This document shows, one piece after another, positions 52,479-61,529 of a DNA stretch of 64,000 bases. The notes beneath the pieces are model-generated. The model saw nothing but the letters and a program-made list of their open reading frames with translations. It was not told the DNA's origin and did no database searches. A program made the position numbers and the translations under genes. The DNA is from Imperialibacter sp964351395. GTDB lineage: Bacteria; Bacteroidota; Bacteroidia; Cytophagales; Cyclobacteriaceae. The stretch's first letter is position 1. Each line of letters begins with the position of its first letter. The stretch is taken from assembly GCA_964351395.1 (NCBI GenBank), contig CAYGOF010000020.1:1-64000 (forward strand). The letters are read 5' to 3'.

Positions 52479-52508
52479 GTGGTGCCACCAACAAGTTGTG
52501 GGCACCAC
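52479..52508 (-). repeat. Right REP-like hairpin of the RAYT element
   Basis: This is a 30-base palindrome with outer stem GTGGTGCC/GGCACCAC, inverted relative to the copy at 51831 and differing at only three positions, two of which form a compensatory pair. It lies 20 bases upstream of the RAYT start codon. Weakly similar flanking sequence (ATGGCATTACAGGAAA here, ATGCCACAGGAAA at the left) also recurs. Confidence 0.75.
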
Positions 52509-52537
52509 CGTGTTCCAAAATGGCATTACAGGAAACT

Positions 52538-53107
52538 TCAATTGTTTCCGAAAGGTCTGTAAACTACACCTAGCCTGCCTATCCCTCTGCGGTAAGCGAA
52601 GCCTGCTTCAGCAAAATAGGTGATCCATTTTTTTCCTTTATACTGAAGACCGCCCCTGGCATCTGTGAAAACAGCTACACCAGTTTCTGCAGAGTACCCG
52701 TCCATTTTTTTAGGGTAATTAAACAAGGCTCCTGCGCCGCCATACACATAGGGCTGGAACTTGAATGACTTGAGAAAACTATACTTACCGTAAAGTCCCA
52801 CGCCATAGTAAGGAAGCCGGGTTACTGGCTGTTTGCCACTCCCAACGGCAAAATACTGGCCAGTGTTGGCTATTGAATAGGAAAAGCTAATACCAGCATT
52901 AACTGATTTAGAAATGTCCATACCCACGTCGAGCAAATTACTGTTTAAGAATTGGATCTTTCTGGAAAACAGATAATCTGCTTGGAGCGGAGGGATTTCT
53001 GTCTGCTTCGTGGCAAAACCAAAAGAGGCGGAAATTGAAAGATTTTGACCATTTATATTGGAGTAAGAAAACACCAAAAAAAGTATTGAAATGACGCCAT
53101 CCCTCAT
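52538..53107 (-). CDS. Small outer-membrane beta-barrel protein
   Basis: The 189-residue protein has a signal peptide ('ISILFLVFSYSNINGQN'). It contains alternating beta-strands with aromatic girdles ('VNAGISFSYSIANTGQYF', 'LPYYGVGLYGKYSFLKSF', 'FQPYVYGGAGALFNYPK', 'TYFAEAGFAYRRGIGRLGVVY'), as expected for an eight-stranded OmpA/OmpX-like barrel. No specific function can be read. It lies just upstream of the RAYT element on the same strand. Confidence 0.7.
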   Translation of the reverse strand: MRDGVISILFLVFSYSNINGQNLSISASFGFATKQTEIPPLQADYLFSRKIQFLNSNLLDVGMDISKSVNAGISFSYSIANTGQYFAVGSGKQPVTRLPYYGVGLYGKYSFLKSFKFQPYVYGGAGALFNYPKKMDGYSAETGVAVFTDARGGLQYKGKKWITYFAEAGFAYRRGIGRLGVVYRPFGNN

Positions 53108-53281
53108 ATCAGAAAAAAAATGTTTATTGAAGATAGAGACCCAGGATAAATAAACAAAGGATCTAGTCCCTAAGAGTTCTAACCTTCTAACAACAACAAG
53201 TAGTAAAAAAATTAGCCGACAACCTCTTCAGTTTCGAGCCACCAGCTATCGCTGTGGGCACGAAACTTCAAAGTTAAGCCA

Positions 53282-54739
53282 CTACTCCACCATCGCCTCT
53301 GCCTCTATTTCAACCAGGTACTCACTTCCCACCAGGTTAGCCTGCACCAAAGTGTTAGCCGGCTGAATGTTTTTAAAGCGTTTGCCGTGTACCCTCGCCA
53401 CAGCTTCCCAGTCGTCGATATTTCTAACAAATATCCTTGTCCGGACCACCTCCTCCATTGTTGCACCCAACGACTGAAGCGCCCCTTCGATTTTATCTAG
53501 CGCAAAAGTTGCCTGAGCTGCAGCATCATTGCCGCCAATGGCCTTTGAGCCATGTGTAGCGGTTGTTCCTGAAATCAGCACTCTATTCCCTTTTCTAACA
53601 GCCCTGCTAAATCCGGCCAAATCCTCCCATTCAGTACCACTCAATGCCTTAATACGTCCATCTCCACCTGCTTCTGTTGGGTAGGGAACAGGCATGTTAT
53701 CCAAATGATGGCTAAGATCTCCAGAAGCTGTTAAGTAAGGAGGCTTACGGTATTCATCGCCACAATCACCTGCAATTGGGTTAAAGCCGGATATCACTTT
53801 TTCAATAGCTCCTTTACTGTCTGCGTCAAGTCTGAAATCAAACAGCCTTAGGTTATCCATCACGTGCTCACTCTGGCCTAGTCTGGCTCCTACAATCACA
53901 CCTCCCACGGCTGGTTGCTCCAGCATATACCGGGTAGCCACGTTAGCCATCGACACATGGTATTTCTCCGAAAGCTTCGACAACACTTGTAGCAACTCCT
54001 GCAGCTTTTTCCAGCCCCCTGCAGCATCTACAAATCGTTTGTATTTCATTTGAGACCAGGTGAGGCTATCATTTAATTTAGGCTCAGGTTTTCCAAGCCA
54101 TTTTTCACTAAGAAAACCTCCAGCTAAGGTTCCAAAAGCAAGAATTTTGACCCCATGCTTCTGGCAAACAGTTGTCATGTCACCTTTGGCTCGTTGGTCC
54201 AACAACGAGTATGATACTTGGTTAGAAACTACTTTGATCCCACTTTCAAGCACCATATTTAAATGAGCAGCATCAAAATTAGTGAGGCCGATTTGTTTAA
54301 TGAGTCCCTCCTCCCGCAATTCCTCAAGCCAATAAAGGCAATCGAGCCAGATAGGGTCGGCATAGTTCCATGCATGAAATTGCATCAGATCCAGCTGTTC
54401 CATATTCATCCTGACCAGCGCAGTGGCTACTGCCTGCCTAACATCTTTCTTTGTAACATTTCCAGGGCTTGGCACCCACTTGGTCAGTAAATTTACCGGC
54501 CTGTAGTCAGCATAGTTCTTCCGATAGATACCTGCTATTATTTCTGCCGAACCATAGTGATCAGCCATATCGAAAGTAACAAGCCCAGCATCGCCATAAG
54601 CTTTCATTGATTTGGCAGCCGCTTCTAAATCAAGTTTCTTACCATCTCTTTCCATATCAGCCACCTGCCAAAGTCCGGTAAGTACCCTGGATATTTTTAA
54701 GTTAGGCGCTAATTCACAATATTCAACTCGGTTACTCAT
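53282..54739 (-). CDS. Fusion of aldo-keto reductase and RidA domains
   Basis: In this 485-residue protein, residues 1-345 are an aldo/keto reductase ('VLTGLWQVADMERDG', catalytic 'DMADHYGSAE' with Asp and Tyr, 'LLTKWVPSPG' lysine, 'MQFHAWNYADPIW' histidine, 'GVIVGARLGQSEHV' cofactor site). Residues about 360-485 are a RidA/YjgF domain ('NRVLISGTTATHG', 'MEEVVRTRIFVRNIDDWEAV', 'ANTLVQANLVGSEYLVEIEAEAMV'). RidA domains hydrolyse reactive imines and enamines; joining one to a reductase suggests a pathway with an unstable amino or enamine intermediate. It is 5 bases downstream of the APC permease gene, so uptake and breakdown of an amino compound is plausible. Confidence 0.85.
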   Translation of the reverse strand: MSNRVEYCELAPNLKISRVLTGLWQVADMERDGKKLDLEAAAKSMKAYGDAGLVTFDMADHYGSAEIIAGIYRKNYADYRPVNLLTKWVPSPGNVTKKDVRQAVATALVRMNMEQLDLMQFHAWNYADPIWLDCLYWLEELREEGLIKQIGLTNFDAAHLNMVLESGIKVVSNQVSYSLLDQRAKGDMTTVCQKHGVKILAFGTLAGGFLSEKWLGKPEPKLNDSLTWSQMKYKRFVDAAGGWKKLQELLQVLSKLSEKYHVSMANVATRYMLEQPAVGGVIVGARLGQSEHVMDNLRLFDFRLDADSKGAIEKVISGFNPIAGDCGDEYRKPPYLTASGDLSHHLDNMPVPYPTEAGGDGRIKALSGTEWEDLAGFSRAVRKGNRVLISGTTATHGSKAIGGNDAAAQATFALDKIEGALQSLGATMEEVVRTRIFVRNIDDWEAVARVHGKRFKNIQPANTLVQANLVGSEYLVEIEAEAMVE

Positions 54740-54744
54740 AGCTT

Positions 54745-56250
54745 TTATTCTTTCGGTAATTGCGAAAACCTCTCAGACACGTCAATGCCCTGTTTTATAA
54801 GCTTATTTTTTTCTCGAAAATAGATAATAGTGGCTACAATCATCACGACCAGCCAAATAAAGGTGGAGTGAAAATACCAGGCACTTTGCTCACTGGAAAA
54901 GTCTTTGACAAGGTGAACTATCAACAAACTGCCTAATAAAACCGTGCCGACCACCGCAATAAAAACCTGCCACCAACGGTTTTTCACTACTACAATAGCC
55001 TCCGCCAAAACTGGGTTTTTCTTTTTCAAGGTATAAACAGACACCACCATCAATAGAAAGTTAACGAGCATCGAGGTGACCATTATGTCTATTCCGAGAA
55101 AGAAATCACTTGCAAGATGACAGCCTAGTATACCAACCGAGGCCATTCCTCCACTAATAAGGATGGCTGTGATGGGTGTTCTTTTTATTTCATGGACCTT
55201 TGCCACGCTTTTCGGGAAAATGCCATCTTCGGCCCAAGCGAACATAAGCCTTGATACGGCCAAGATCATGGCTGGTAAATCATTGATAAGTGCTATCGCC
55301 GCACCTGCAATGATCAAAACACCCCAGCTTGCCGGCAGCACATAACTTAGAAGACCCGGGGCTGAAATGTCTTTGGTTTGTGCCTCAGAGGCAATAAAAT
55401 CCCAGGGCACTGTTTGGTACACTGCCCATGTAAACAGAAAATAAAATAACCCAACTGTCGCTATAGCAATGGCTATGGCTATTGGGAGAGATTTGCCCGG
55501 ATTCTTGGCTTCGCCTCCAGCCTGAGCAATGGAATCAAAACCAATAAAGCTTGAAAATAATAAGGCGGAGGCTGTCACAAATATTTTCCAATCAAAAGGC
55601 AATTGTGCAGCTTCTGCAATTTGCCTACCCTCTTTCGCCTGAACTGCCTGTACGAAATCAGCCTGATTGTGCATGAAGCCGACAAAAATCACAATGGCGC
55701 CAAGACCAAACATCATAAACATGAGAGGAATCAAGGTGCGTTCGTATAATTTTATACCTTGAATATTTACCAACACAAAGGTCCATAGAAAGACAAAGGA
55801 AATCGTCACCCTCACCCATCCTATTTCAAGCGTTTGTCCCACAACCTGCCAGTCGAGCCCAAAAGCTACATCCCTTAAAAATGGCACGAGCACATACGAA
55901 ACAACACCGATCGCCACAGAAAGCCCAAACCATTGTGAAAAGCTCGCCACAAAACCAAGATACGGATTAAGCGATCGGCTCACATGGATATAGCTTCCAC
56001 CAGCGCGAGGCATAGCAGAACTCAAAATAGCGTATGCCATTGCTGCCAATACGGCAGGTACTGCCGCCACTAAAAAGGCTGGGAGTACATAGGGCCCAAT
56101 TCCAGGGACATTCCGTTGGATCATAAATGGGACTACATTGATACCGGCCCCCATCATCGAGCAAATTCCGGTGGCGGCTAGACCCAAAATCCCCATTTGA
56201 CGGGTTAGTACCGTTTTCTTGTTGCTAGGCGAATGTGCTTTTTCTGTCAT
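54745..56250 (-). CDS. APC-superfamily amino acid permease
   Basis: The protein has 501 residues from the ATG at 56250 (a GTG at 56298 gives a longer N-terminus with no membrane segment). About twelve helices and the APC signatures 'GICSMMGAGINVVPFMIQ', 'AMAYAILSSAMPRAGGSYIHVSRSL' and 'SFIGFDSIAQAGGEAKNPGKSLP' identify the basic amino acid/polyamine antiporter branch of the family. It is co-transcribed with the AKR-RidA gene. The divergent 309-base gap to the MgsA-like gene holds its promoter. Confidence 0.88.
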   Translation of the reverse strand: MTEKAHSPSNKKTVLTRQMGILGLAATGICSMMGAGINVVPFMIQRNVPGIGPYVLPAFLVAAVPAVLAAMAYAILSSAMPRAGGSYIHVSRSLNPYLGFVASFSQWFGLSVAIGVVSYVLVPFLRDVAFGLDWQVVGQTLEIGWVRVTISFVFLWTFVLVNIQGIKLYERTLIPLMFMMFGLGAIVIFVGFMHNQADFVQAVQAKEGRQIAEAAQLPFDWKIFVTASALLFSSFIGFDSIAQAGGEAKNPGKSLPIAIAIAIATVGLFYFLFTWAVYQTVPWDFIASEAQTKDISAPGLLSYVLPASWGVLIIAGAAIALINDLPAMILAVSRLMFAWAEDGIFPKSVAKVHEIKRTPITAILISGGMASVGILGCHLASDFFLGIDIMVTSMLVNFLLMVVSVYTLKKKNPVLAEAIVVVKNRWWQVFIAVVGTVLLGSLLIVHLVKDFSSEQSAWYFHSTFIWLVVMIVATIIYFREKNKLIKQGIDVSERFSQLPKE

Positions 56251-56559
56251 AATTGCTTGAAGCTCGACATCATAGTTAAACCTTTTGCCCCTCTCCACAA
56301 AATGATTTTTTACAAGCAGCCGCCCAATACGACACAGGCATGGAAATTATTTTGGTATAACACGTAATTTCTCCGCAACGGTTTGATTAAGAAGAAAAAC
56401 CTCGTTTTTCGTCAATTCTGGCACAGTTAATGCACTGACTATCAAAGAAGAATGAAACTTTTATTAAAAATTTCAGTTTATTTCGCATAGATCATTGAAA
56501 ATGTTGACAGTGAAAGCGGTCTGGCAGTAGTAAGTGACTAAAATTAAAAATGATCAACA
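56251..56559. other. Divergent intergenic region between APC permease and MgsA-like genes
   Basis: This A+T-rich spacer contains no gene, repeat or clear palindrome. It should carry the promoters of both flanking genes. Confidence 0.4.
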
Positions 56560-57054
56560 ATGGATACTCAAGATATAAAAAATATAGCGCTAGTAGCGCA
56601 CGATTTTAATAAGAAGGAACTGATTGAATGGGCTGTCTATAATAAAGTGGCATTATCCAATCATTCACTATATGCTATTGGAGAAACAGCCGATGTACTA
56701 GAACGTGAATTAGGCACTCCTGTCAACAAACTCGACGAAGGGCTTGTTGGTGATGAGAATCACCTTGGCAACAAAATTTCGGAAGGAGGAATAGATATGC
56801 TATTCTTCTTTATGGATCCGTTCGAGCAGCTTTCTTATGATCCGTCGGCAAAGGCATTGCTTAGAATTGCTACAGCCTGGAATCTTCCAATGGCATGCAA
56901 CAGAGCAACTGCCGATTTTCTGGTCACATCACCACTCCTGCATTCTTCCTATCTGAGGCAGCAATCTGTCGCGGATACGAATGATAGAAAAAACCTTTCG
57001 GTGGCCCTGCTTTCAGAGGCAGATCAGGAGCTTGGCCTTGTCTTGACGATATAG
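56560..57054 (+). CDS. Methylglyoxal-synthase-like protein with altered active site
   Basis: The 164-residue protein follows the MgsA fold along its whole length ('KNIALVAHDFNKKELIEWA', 'LFFFMDPFEQ', 'AKALLRIATAWNLPMACNRATADF'). Aligned to my memory of E. coli MgsA, it keeps His19 (His14 here), Lys23 (Lys18) and Asp71 (Asp65). The phosphate loop TGTTG is replaced by IGETA, the SGPxGGD loop reads DEGLVGD, and His98 and Asp101 are replaced by Tyr93 and Ser96. It may be a non-canonical or regulatory MGS-like protein rather than a methylglyoxal producer. It is followed 100 bases later by xylB. Confidence 0.75.
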   Translation: MDTQDIKNIALVAHDFNKKELIEWAVYNKVALSNHSLYAIGETADVLERELGTPVNKLDEGLVGDENHLGNKISEGGIDMLFFFMDPFEQLSYDPSAKALLRIATAWNLPMACNRATADFLVTSPLLHSSYLRQQSVADTNDRKNLSVALLSEADQELGLVLTI

Positions 57055-57079
57055 TAAATCTCAACAGCCTTATTAAATT

Positions 57080-57116
57080 GCATCCCTTGTCCGATAATCA
57101 AATGGATATGGGATGC
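57080..57116 (+). terminator. Hairpin between the MgsA-like gene and xylB
   Basis: GCATCCC (57080-57086) pairs with GGGATGC (57110-57116) across a 23-base loop that can itself form a small stem. It may terminate the MgsA-like transcript before xylB; the T run is weak. Confidence 0.4.
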
Positions 57117-57154
57117 GTTTGCTATTTTAGCTCACTTTTAATCAAATTTGCATC

Positions 57155-58633
57155 ATGTTATTACTAGGTATAGATATAGGAACTTCTTCAGTGAAGATTT
57201 CCGTAGTGGACGCACAATCACAAAAGTGTCTCGCTTCCACTCATTACCCCGAATCAGAAGCCGCAATTTTGTCACCTGAACCAGGTTGGGCGGAGCAATC
57301 CCCCAATATGTGGTGGGAATACACGCAGCAGGCCATTACGAAACTGAACGCCACTAAAAAATATAATCCAAAAGACATAGGCGCCATTGGCATTGCCTAT
57401 CAAATGCATGGATTAGTGATCGTAGACAAAGACCAGAAGGTACTTCGTGATTCGATCATATGGTGCGACAGTCGTGCCGTAGAAATTGGGGATAAGGCCT
57501 TCAAGGCAATAGGAAAAAGCGTGGCCCTTTCATCGCTACTCAATTCTCCGGGAAATTTCACCGCATCGAAACTTGCATGGGTGAAAGAAAACGAGCCTTT
57601 CCTTTATGATGAAACGTACAAACTGATGCTACCAGGGGATTTCATTGCCATGAAATTCACTGGTAACATCACCACTTCTGTTTCTTCTCTGTCAGAAGGG
57701 ATTTTCTGGGACTTTCAAAAAGACGAGCTTTCAGAGCCTCTCTTTAAATATTTCGGCTTTTCAAAAAGCATGATTCCTGATATCAAGCCTGTTTTTTCTG
57801 AGCATGGTACCGTCAGTTACGGGGTAGCTGAACAGTTGGGGTTGAAAGCTGGAATACCCGTTACTTATAAAGCAGGTGATCAGCCAAACAATGCTCTTTC
57901 GCTCAATGTGTTCGAACCAGGTGAAGTAGCAGCTACTGCTGGAACCTCTGGCGTTATTTATGGAGTGACCGATCAGGTGAGCTACGACCCTCAGTCGAGA
58001 GTGAACACTTTTGCCCACGTAAATTACGCATCTGACAAAAAGAGACTCGGCGTGCTGCTTTGTATCAACGGCACAGGCATTATGAATCGCTGGATAAAGT
58101 CGGTAGCCGGGCAGCATTTGACCTACGAAGAAATGAATGCAGAAGCGGCCAAAGCCAAACCCGGTAGTCGAGGGCTTTATGTAATGCCCTTTGGCAATGG
58201 CGCTGAGCGTATGCTGGAAAATAAACTAATCGGCGCTCATATACACACCATCGACCTCAACACCCATGGCCCACACGAGTTGTTCCGTGCTGCACAAGAA
58301 GGCATTGCCTTTTCGTTTCGATATGGATTGGACATCATGCGTGACAATGGCATGAGCCCCAAAGTAATCAGGGCCAGCCACGCCAATATGTTCCTCAGTG
58401 AAGTATTCACCGAAGCATTTGTGAACGTAACGGGAGTACCTGTTGAGCTTTATGAAGGCGACGGTAGTGTGGGAGCTGCGGTGGGCGCAGGACTGGGTGC
58501 TGGTGTTTATGCCAACCAAAAAGACGCCTTCAAAAACATGAAGAGACTTCGTGTTGTTGAGCCATCAAAAAGTATCGACTACGAGCCACACTATGAAAAA
58601 TGGTTGGGCATCTTGAAAACCCACTTGGGCTAA
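57155..58633 (+). CDS. xylB: Xylulokinase
   Basis: The 492-residue FGGY kinase starts 'MLLLGIDIGTSSVKISVVDA'. It carries 'AIGIAYQMHGLVIVDKDQ' with 'IIWCDSRAVEIG' (xylulokinase-type substrate loop), the catalytic aspartate in 'KAGDQPNNALSLNVF', 'AATAGTSGVIYGV' and 'LYVMPFGNGAERMLENK', the last typical of XylB. It phosphorylates D-xylulose made by the isomerase encoded next. The gap to xylA is unusually long (318 bases), so the two may be transcribed separately. Confidence 0.92.
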   Translation: MLLLGIDIGTSSVKISVVDAQSQKCLASTHYPESEAAILSPEPGWAEQSPNMWWEYTQQAITKLNATKKYNPKDIGAIGIAYQMHGLVIVDKDQKVLRDSIIWCDSRAVEIGDKAFKAIGKSVALSSLLNSPGNFTASKLAWVKENEPFLYDETYKLMLPGDFIAMKFTGNITTSVSSLSEGIFWDFQKDELSEPLFKYFGFSKSMIPDIKPVFSEHGTVSYGVAEQLGLKAGIPVTYKAGDQPNNALSLNVFEPGEVAATAGTSGVIYGVTDQVSYDPQSRVNTFAHVNYASDKKRLGVLLCINGTGIMNRWIKSVAGQHLTYEEMNAEAAKAKPGSRGLYVMPFGNGAERMLENKLIGAHIHTIDLNTHGPHELFRAAQEGIAFSFRYGLDIMRDNGMSPKVIRASHANMFLSEVFTEAFVNVTGVPVELYEGDGSVGAAVGAGLGAGVYANQKDAFKNMKRLRVVEPSKSIDYEPHYEKWLGILKTHLG

Positions 58634-58951
58634 ACTGATCTGGCAGTCTCCGTTTCAATGGAGACTGCTACTAACTACTGTTTTGACGCCAATTCAGGCT
58701 TCATCAATTTTCACCGTCTGAATAATTTTTTTTTCCTACAAGTTCTTACTGAGTCATTTCACGTTTTTTAATTCACACCACCTATTTTGTGCAGCTAGCT
58801 GAATATTGAAACAAAACATCGAACGGTCTGAGCGAAAATTGATTGAAATTGAGGCGTGCTAACTTCTAATAAACAGAAAATATTTCGTCTTCATCTTTTT
58901 ATTCCACTAACTTAAGGCCCTGTTTTTTAACCCTCTTAAACTTGTTTAAAC
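58634..58951. other. Long xylB-xylA intergenic region
   Basis: These 318 bases contain no gene. A hairpin close to the xylB stop, GCAGTCTCC/GGAGACTGC (58643-58651 with 58660-58668), may end the xylB transcript. The remaining A+T-rich sequence probably carries a separate xylA promoter and sites for the AraC regulator at 61528. Confidence 0.45.
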
Positions 58952-60280
58952 ATGGCAATTACTCTTGGAGATAAGGAATTTTTCAAAGGCATAGGTCGAA
59001 TAAAATTTGAAGGTCCGGGCTCTGACAACCCGCTGGCATTCCGTTGGTATGATGAGAATAAAGTGGTAGCAGGCAAAACAATGAAGGAGCACTTACGCTT
59101 CGCTGTTGCCTATTGGCACTCTTTCTGCGGCAATGGCGCAGACCCTTTTGGTGCTCCCACACATATTTTCCCATGGGATGAGAAAAGTGATCCAGTAGAA
59201 AGAGCCAAAGACAAAATGGATGCAGCCTTCGAGTTTTTCACTAAGATTGGCCTTCCCTACTACTGTTTTCACGACGTTGACGTGGTGGACTATGGAAACA
59301 ATGTGGCTGAAAACGAGAAGAGACTTCATACGCTCGCCGAATATGCTAAACAAAAGCAAGCAGCGAGCGGAGTGAAATTGCTTTGGGGTACTGCCAATCT
59401 TTTCTCTCACGTTCGATACATGAACGGAGCATCAACGAACCCCGATTTTCACGTACTTAGTCATGGTGCCGCTCAGGTAAAGGCGGCTCTCGATGCTACT
59501 ATCTATTTGGGGGGAGAAAACTACGTTTTCTGGGGTGGTCGCGAAGGCTATATGTCGCTGCTAAACACTGACATGAAAAGAGAGCAGGAGCACTTCGCCA
59601 TGTTCCTTCACAAAGCAAAAGAATATGCCCGCAAGCAAGGCTTCAAAGGCACCTTCTTTATTGAGCCAAAACCTTGCGAGCCAACCAAACATCAGTACGA
59701 CTACGATTCAGCAACTGTAATTGGCTTCTTGCGTCAGCATGATCTGCTCAACGATTTTAAACTTAATATCGAAGTGAATCATGCTACATTAGCCGGACAC
59801 ACTTTTACTCACGAACTGCAAGTAGCAGCAGATGCAGGTATGCTTGGTTCGATTGATGCCAACCGTGGCGACTATCAGAATGGCTGGGATACAGATCAGT
59901 TCCCAAATGACATTAACGAAATCACCGAGGCAATGATGATCATCTTGCAGGCCAAAGGATTCGGTGGCGGCGGTATCAACTTCGATGCGAAAATAAGGAG
60001 AAACTCTACGGACATGGAAGATCTTTTCTATGCCCACGTGGGCGGTGTTGACATCTTTGCTCGTGCCCTGATCACTGCAGACAATATCTTGCAAAAATCG
60101 GAGTATAATAAGGTTCGCAAAGACCGCTATGCGTCATTCGACAGTGGAAAAGGCAAGGAATTCGAGCAAGGCAAGCTGTCTCTGGAAGACCTTCGAAACT
60201 ATGCGGCTGAAAATGGCGAACCTGCCATTACAAGCGGCCGTCAGGAATACCTCGAAAACCTGATCAACAGGTATATCTAA
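58952..60280 (+). CDS. xylA: Xylose isomerase (class II)
   Basis: The 442-residue enzyme has all the class II motifs: 'YYCFHDVDVVDYG' (catalytic histidine and aspartate), 'ENYVFWGGREGYMSLLNTDM', 'FIEPKPCEPTKHQYDYD' (metal glutamate and substrate lysine), 'IEVNHATLAGHTFTHEL' and 'SIDANRGDYQNGWDTDQFP'. It interconverts D-xylose and D-xylulose with a divalent metal in the cytoplasm. It is followed by a terminator and then the mutarotase gene. Confidence 0.95.
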   Translation: MAITLGDKEFFKGIGRIKFEGPGSDNPLAFRWYDENKVVAGKTMKEHLRFAVAYWHSFCGNGADPFGAPTHIFPWDEKSDPVERAKDKMDAAFEFFTKIGLPYYCFHDVDVVDYGNNVAENEKRLHTLAEYAKQKQAASGVKLLWGTANLFSHVRYMNGASTNPDFHVLSHGAAQVKAALDATIYLGGENYVFWGGREGYMSLLNTDMKREQEHFAMFLHKAKEYARKQGFKGTFFIEPKPCEPTKHQYDYDSATVIGFLRQHDLLNDFKLNIEVNHATLAGHTFTHELQVAADAGMLGSIDANRGDYQNGWDTDQFPNDINEITEAMMIILQAKGFGGGGINFDAKIRRNSTDMEDLFYAHVGGVDIFARALITADNILQKSEYNKVRKDRYASFDSGKGKEFEQGKLSLEDLRNYAAENGEPAITSGRQEYLENLINRYI

Positions 60281-60289
60281 ACATAACTT

Positions 60290-60321
60290 GCAGAGGCACC
60301 GAGTAAGTGCCTCTGCTTTTA
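60290..60321 (+). terminator. Terminator after xylA
   Basis: GCAGAGGCAC pairs with GTGCCTCTGC around CGAGTAA and is followed by TTTT. It lies in the 51-base gap before the mutarotase gene, so readthrough or a promoter inside this gap would be needed for the latter. Confidence 0.8.
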
Positions 60322-60331
60322 CAGTCTACTT

Positions 60332-61471
60332 ATGAAACCTACTATACTAATATGTTTGTTGGCCATCGGCCTTAATGCTTGCGACATGCCTACCAAAGAA
60401 AAAACAGAAACTGCGACTGCGCCATCGCATATCACCATGGCTGATTGGGGAGAAGTAGATGGGAAAAAAGTAAAGCTGTTTACACTTACCAACGAAGCAG
60501 GTTCGGAAGTAAAAATCACAAATTTTGGCGGAATCGTGACCAACTGGACTTTCCCTGATAAAAACGGCAAAAAGTCCTCCATTGTACTTGGCTTCAACAG
60601 CTTAGAACCCTACCTCGCTGGTCATCCATTCTTTGGGGCAATTGCTGGGCGCTACGCCAATAGAATTGCTAAAGGCGAGTTTTCCATCGACGGACAAACG
60701 TATACACTGGTAAAGAACAATGGTGAAAATCACCTGCACGGTGGCACCAAAGGGTTCGACAAGCAAGTTTGGGAGGGCGTAGCTATCGACAGTGATCAAC
60801 CCTCAGTAGAATTGACTTATGTGAGTGCAGACGGTGAAGAAGGATACCCAGGCAACTTGACGGTGAAAGTGGTGTATACTTTAACTACAGACAACGAGTT
60901 GAAAATCGACTATACAGCCACGACCGATAAAACCACGGTTGTCAACCTGACCAACCACAGCTATTTCAATCTTACGGGTTCTCCGGCTAACACCATACTT
61001 GACCACGATTTGAGAATCAAAGCCGAGAAATATACGCCAGTTGACGCTGGCCTGATTCCAACAGGAGAATTAGCACCCGTTGCAGGCACTCCCTTCGACT
61101 TTGGTTCTGCGGCTAAAATCGGGGAGCGTATTGCAGATACTGGCGGAGACCCTTATGGCTATGACCACAATTTTGTGCTTGATGGAGAAGCGGGAACATT
61201 GAGAAATGTGGTTGTTGTGACCGACTCGGTTTCAGGTAGAAGATTGGACATGGCCACCACCCAGCCAGGTGTTCAGTTTTACACAGGAAATTTTCTGAAT
61301 GGGAGCATTAAAAGTGACGAAGAAATCCCTTACGGAAGAAATTGCGGATTTTGCCTGGAGACGCAACACTTCCCTGATTCACCCAACCAACCTGATTTCC
61401 CAAGCACGTTACTAAACCCGGGTGAGACTTACAATGAAACTACTGTTTACAAAGTCAGTTTAATGCAGTAA
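60332..61471 (+). CDS. Aldose 1-epimerase (galactose mutarotase-like), secreted lipoprotein
   Basis: The 379-residue protein has a lipoprotein signal ('LLAIGLNACDMP') and a GalM-type fold. 'NNGENHLHGGTKGFDKQVW' and 'LTNHSYFNLTG' carry the two catalytic histidines, 'GYDHNFVL' binds the sugar, and 'CLETQHFPDSPNQPDFPS' contains the catalytic glutamate. It equilibrates alpha and beta anomers of an aldose, here probably xylose or another hemicellulose sugar outside the cytoplasm. It follows xylA and converges on the AraC gene. Confidence 0.9.
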   Translation: MKPTILICLLAIGLNACDMPTKEKTETATAPSHITMADWGEVDGKKVKLFTLTNEAGSEVKITNFGGIVTNWTFPDKNGKKSSIVLGFNSLEPYLAGHPFFGAIAGRYANRIAKGEFSIDGQTYTLVKNNGENHLHGGTKGFDKQVWEGVAIDSDQPSVELTYVSADGEEGYPGNLTVKVVYTLTTDNELKIDYTATTDKTTVVNLTNHSYFNLTGSPANTILDHDLRIKAEKYTPVDAGLIPTGELAPVAGTPFDFGSAAKIGERIADTGGDPYGYDHNFVLDGEAGTLRNVVVVTDSVSGRRLDMATTQPGVQFYTGNFLNGSIKSDEEIPYGRNCGFCLETQHFPDSPNQPDFPSTLLNPGETYNETTVYKVSLMQ

Positions 61472-61498
61472 TAAGAGCGTTAACAACATACATTTTAT

Positions 61499-61529
61499 GA
61501 AAGCACGACCAAAAAAGTCGTGCTTTTTT
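61499..61529. terminator. Bidirectional terminator between mutarotase and AraC genes
   Basis: AAAGCACGAC (61500-61509) pairs with GTCGTGCTTT (61517-61526) and is flanked by T residues on the plus strand. It overlaps the stop codon of the minus-strand AraC gene. Confidence 0.82.

Noticed and set aside
57155..58633. Rhamnulokinase or glycerol kinase identity for the kinase at 57155
   Set aside because: The DQPNNA and FGNGAERMLENK motifs and the adjacent class II xylose isomerase point to xylulokinase.
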